Made by a program: the position numbers and the translations under genes | Source of the DNA: Sclerurus mexicanus | Taxonomy: Eukaryota > Chordata > Aves > Passeriformes > Furnariidae | NCBI GenBank assembly: GCA_013396755.1 | Contig: VWZF01007160.1 | Coordinates: forward strand, 434,001-498,000 | Direction: 5' to 3' | DNA length: 64,000 nucleotides | In this document: positions 61,666 through 64,000 of the stretch, piece after piece | How the letters are laid out: each line of letters begins with the position of its first letter | Numbering within the stretch: the first letter of the stretch is position 1 | The notes under the pieces: generated by a model | Told to the model about the DNA's origin: nothing | Seen by the model: the letters and a program-made list of their open reading frames with translations, nothing else | Database searches by the model: none

Positions 61666-63966
61666 GGGGAAGCAGCTTCTCAGAAACACTGAGTGATAAT
61701 GTGGTCTTCTGTGCTAACGTTTACACTAGAGGTGTGCGCTGGTGTTTTTTTGAGGCACTCAGTAGATCAGCATCTTGAACCCTGGAGGAGGAATCAGCTC
61801 CCTCTCTCCACTTCTTCCATCTTCAGACTGTACTCATGGACCGTCACCCACTCGCCACAAAGTCTTGCTTTTATCCTCTTCATTCAAACTATTGTAGCCA
61901 AGCTACTGAGGAGGAAATGCATATAGCATGTGCCATGTTTGTTGAAAATACTTTTTTTTCCCCGCATGTACAAAGAAAAACTAGTATATAATGTAGGAGA
62001 ATATTTATGTTTAAGTATTAATCATTACTGTACAAAACCCTTACCTTTAAATGTTCAAAAATATACAAATGCCATAAACTCCTAGTTCACACAGTTGAAA
62101 AAGGGGGAGGAGTTGTCCTTTTCTTTTTAAAAGAGCTTAACCTAAAAAGACCTGAGCCCCCCCAGCCATCTTTTGCAGGTAACTGACTGAGAAGCTCTTT
62201 GACGGGGAGGCAGGATTTGATTTTCCTTTGAATTCGTTGACGTTGCAAAGCAGTTCTGTGCTTCGCAGAGAAGTTTTGTTTCTATGAGACCATGGTGAAA
62301 GCTAGAATTTAAAACTAAATGTGAATNGTATTTTAAAGATGTTTTTCTGTTGCCTTTTTTTATTTTTAAGTGACCTCCTATATATATGAATAGATAGAAT
62401 GTTTTATGAGTATAAAACCAAGTTTTAACTTTCTTCCTGACATGAAGATTTACTCTACTAACAACTCATGTGCAACTGGTACTCTTGACCTCATTCCAAT
62501 GGTTTAAAAAACCCACCCACATAACCCATTGCGCTGCAGCTCTTAGGTTTGACCTGGCCTCATACTGGTGCTGGGTCTCTTGATTTCCTCTACCTTGGGA
62601 ACTGATATTTAAAACCACTGCTCAAATAAGTGTCTCTTCCTCAACCTTTCTCTTGTCTATCTTTCCCTCCCCTGCAAGCTTTTCTGGACATTTGATTTCA
62701 TTCTTTCCCATTAGAAGTGGCTGATTTTGTGTCATTGCTTTCTATATTTACATGTATCATGGTTTTTCAGTGGGGTTTTATTTTGGTGGTGGTGGTTGTT
62801 TTTTGTTTCTGTTTTGAGTTTTTTTTGCTATTTCGAACCATGTGGCTTTCAAAGCAGTTACTGGGCTAATGTTAAAGGAAGATACTGGGAGAATTAGTTT
62901 CAGACCTGGACACCAGTTTATATATAAAACTGTTCTTGTCTCATGAGGTCAAACCAACTGACCACAAAATATCATTGGAAAGAGGGAAAAAAAACCCCAC
63001 CTGGCTGCGGTATTTATGAATTTAAAGAGTGGTCACTGTGATCTTAAGTAAGAATCTCTGCATTTGTCCAAGAGGATACCTGCAGCATCTGTCCTCCTGG
63101 GTGTTGCTGGGGAACAGCGTGGTGAGATCCCATCTCCCCGCTGAGCACTGCACCTCTCTCATGGGCATGCGAGTCCTTGAAGCTCTGTCCAGTCTGTATC
63201 TAGTCCTCCTTTTCCTTTCCTATTGCTATACTTGTATTGCCAGGGAACCTCATTTCATTTAGGCTTGTTATGCTTTGTCAGGTGAGTACTACACTATATA
63301 ATGTGTTTGTTTCTCTGCGTTCTCTGGGGGTGCCTTGAACACAATTAAAGCTCATTGCAAGCTGATTCTGGAACAAAAAGGTAGTGAAAAGATAAAAAAT
63401 GTTTTAAAAGAGAGGGAAAACAAAACAGAAAACAAGCAAAACAAACGCAAAAATGTTAGCTGTGTTATTGGGAGATCCCAGTATTTATATCACAGACTTC
63501 CTAAAGTGATGACTCAGGCGTCAGAGTTTGATGCTGCAGTATAAAACTATTATTTTATATATTGTACAAGTAATTTATTAAATGTCTTTCTAAGGGTATA
63601 TGCTGCTTTTAAGATGCACTATATTTTTGGATCTAATCCTTGTATTATTTTTTTTTCCCAAGGAAGTAAAATGTGCTGCAAAGGCAAGCCACAGTGATTA
63701 GTATGCTAACTGCTATTTCTCTTTAAAAAGGAGAGTGGGAACTAGATGCATAACTCTGCTAAGTGGATTAACTCCTGCCAGAGAAATGATTAACGCTGAT
63801 AGTGTGGTCGTTAATCTGGAGTGCAACACTTCATCAAGTCTGTGTTCTAAAGAGTGCTTAAATAGAAGTTAAGATGCCTAGATATATAGGGGTTTTTTTT
63901 ATATATGACTTTATGATTGCCTAGTAAACAATGCAAATCTGCATGTGGGATTCACTATAATCCTGT

Positions 63967-63972
63967 AATAAA
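63967..63972 (+). terminator. BACH2: Canonical polyadenylation signal AATAAA
   Basis: It is the only AATAAA I found in the 3'UTR, 28 nt before the window end. Cleavage would be expected 10-30 nt downstream, so the transcript may end at or just beyond the edge. Upstream ATTAAA variants (63344 and 63577) could give shorter forms. Confidence 0.5.
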
Positions 63973-64000
63973 TGAAAACTGATCCGCTAGGAGAAAGTGT

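Larger units (their letters stand above)
59791..64000 (+). other. BACH2: BACH2 3' untranslated region (at least 4.2 kb)
   Basis: After the stop there is no acceptor-bounded exon; the sequence becomes AU-rich with many ATTTA/TATTTAT motifs (for example near 60405, 62000, 63010 and 63480), A/T microsatellites (60188-60220 and 61470-61495) and A-rich runs (61608-61665). A Pumilio-type TGTACATA is at 60183-60190. MicroRNA seed matches are at 59883, 59958, 60526 and 60557 (see findings). Candidate poly(A) signals are ATTAAA at 63344-63349 and 63577-63582, and AATAAA at 63967-63972. A single ambiguous base (n) is at 62327. That the whole stretch is one 3'UTR is inferred from the known long 3'UTRs of BACH2 genes and the lack of any other gene. 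Confidence 0.8.

Noticed and set aside
1..64000. Integrated provirus or LTR
   Set aside because: BACH2 introns are known retroviral integration targets in other hosts, so I looked for LTR pairs, primer-binding sites and gag/pol-like frames and saw none.
1..64000. tRNA, rRNA or CRISPR structures
   Set aside because: No cloverleaf-like A/B box pairs, rRNA segments or regularly spaced repeats were visible; the MIR-like fragments are too decayed to call as tRNA-derived genes.

Overview
The window carries the 3' two thirds of one vertebrate gene, BACH2 (BTB and CNC homology 2, a bZIP transcription repressor), on the + strand. Four coding exons join in frame to an 824-residue protein that I recognise along its whole length: BTB/POZ domain, long acidic/Ser-rich linker, CNC region, basic region, leucine zipper and conserved C-terminal tail. 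Intronic CR1 LINE fragments with the avian-type 3' end (ATTCTATG-like terminal repeats), few SINEs and the protein sequence point to a bird. Chicken or another galliform is plausible, but I cannot fix the species from the sequence alone.

Layout. 1-14482: non-coding, the intron (or 5' flank) before the first coding exon, with CR1 fragments, AT-rich blocks and one GC-rich patch. 14483-14737: first coding exon (12 nt of 5'UTR, then residues 1-81). 14738-43530: a 28.8 kb intron holding an antisense CR1, an old CR1-like 3' end, a MIR-like SINE, an (ATT)n microsatellite and several candidate regulatory sites. 43531-45075: large exon (residues 82-596). 45076-54023: 8.9 kb intron. 54024-54230: CNC/basic-region exon (residues 597-665). 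54231-59310: 5.1 kb intron with a sense CR1 ORF2 fragment, a MIR-like SINE and a 19-bp tandem repeat. 59311-59790: last coding exon (residues 666-824). 59791 to the window end: a long AU-rich 3'UTR with a canonical AATAAA 28 nt before the edge. No other protein-coding gene, RNA gene, provirus or CRISPR is supported; the many other small open frames are chance.

How it fits together. BACH2 dimerises with small Maf proteins and represses genes through Maf recognition elements (MAREs). It is a regulator of B-cell class switching, plasma-cell timing and T-cell quiescence. The sequence keeps the family's known control points: six Cys-Pro (heme-regulatory-type) motifs, two psi-K-x-E SUMO sites, a basophilic Ser cluster and the C-terminal export/cytoplasmic-retention segment.

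Most worth following up: (i) a GC- and CpG-rich in-frame readthrough after the basic-region exon that would give a zipper-truncated isoform; (ii) an apparent excess of TGA[G/C]TCA cores, including a near-perfect T-MARE and a perfect CNC-sMaf element, suggesting autoregulation; (iii) such a site inside a CR1 copy; (iv) clustered microRNA seed matches in the 3'UTR; (v) an extra cysteine in the BTB dimer-interface segment.
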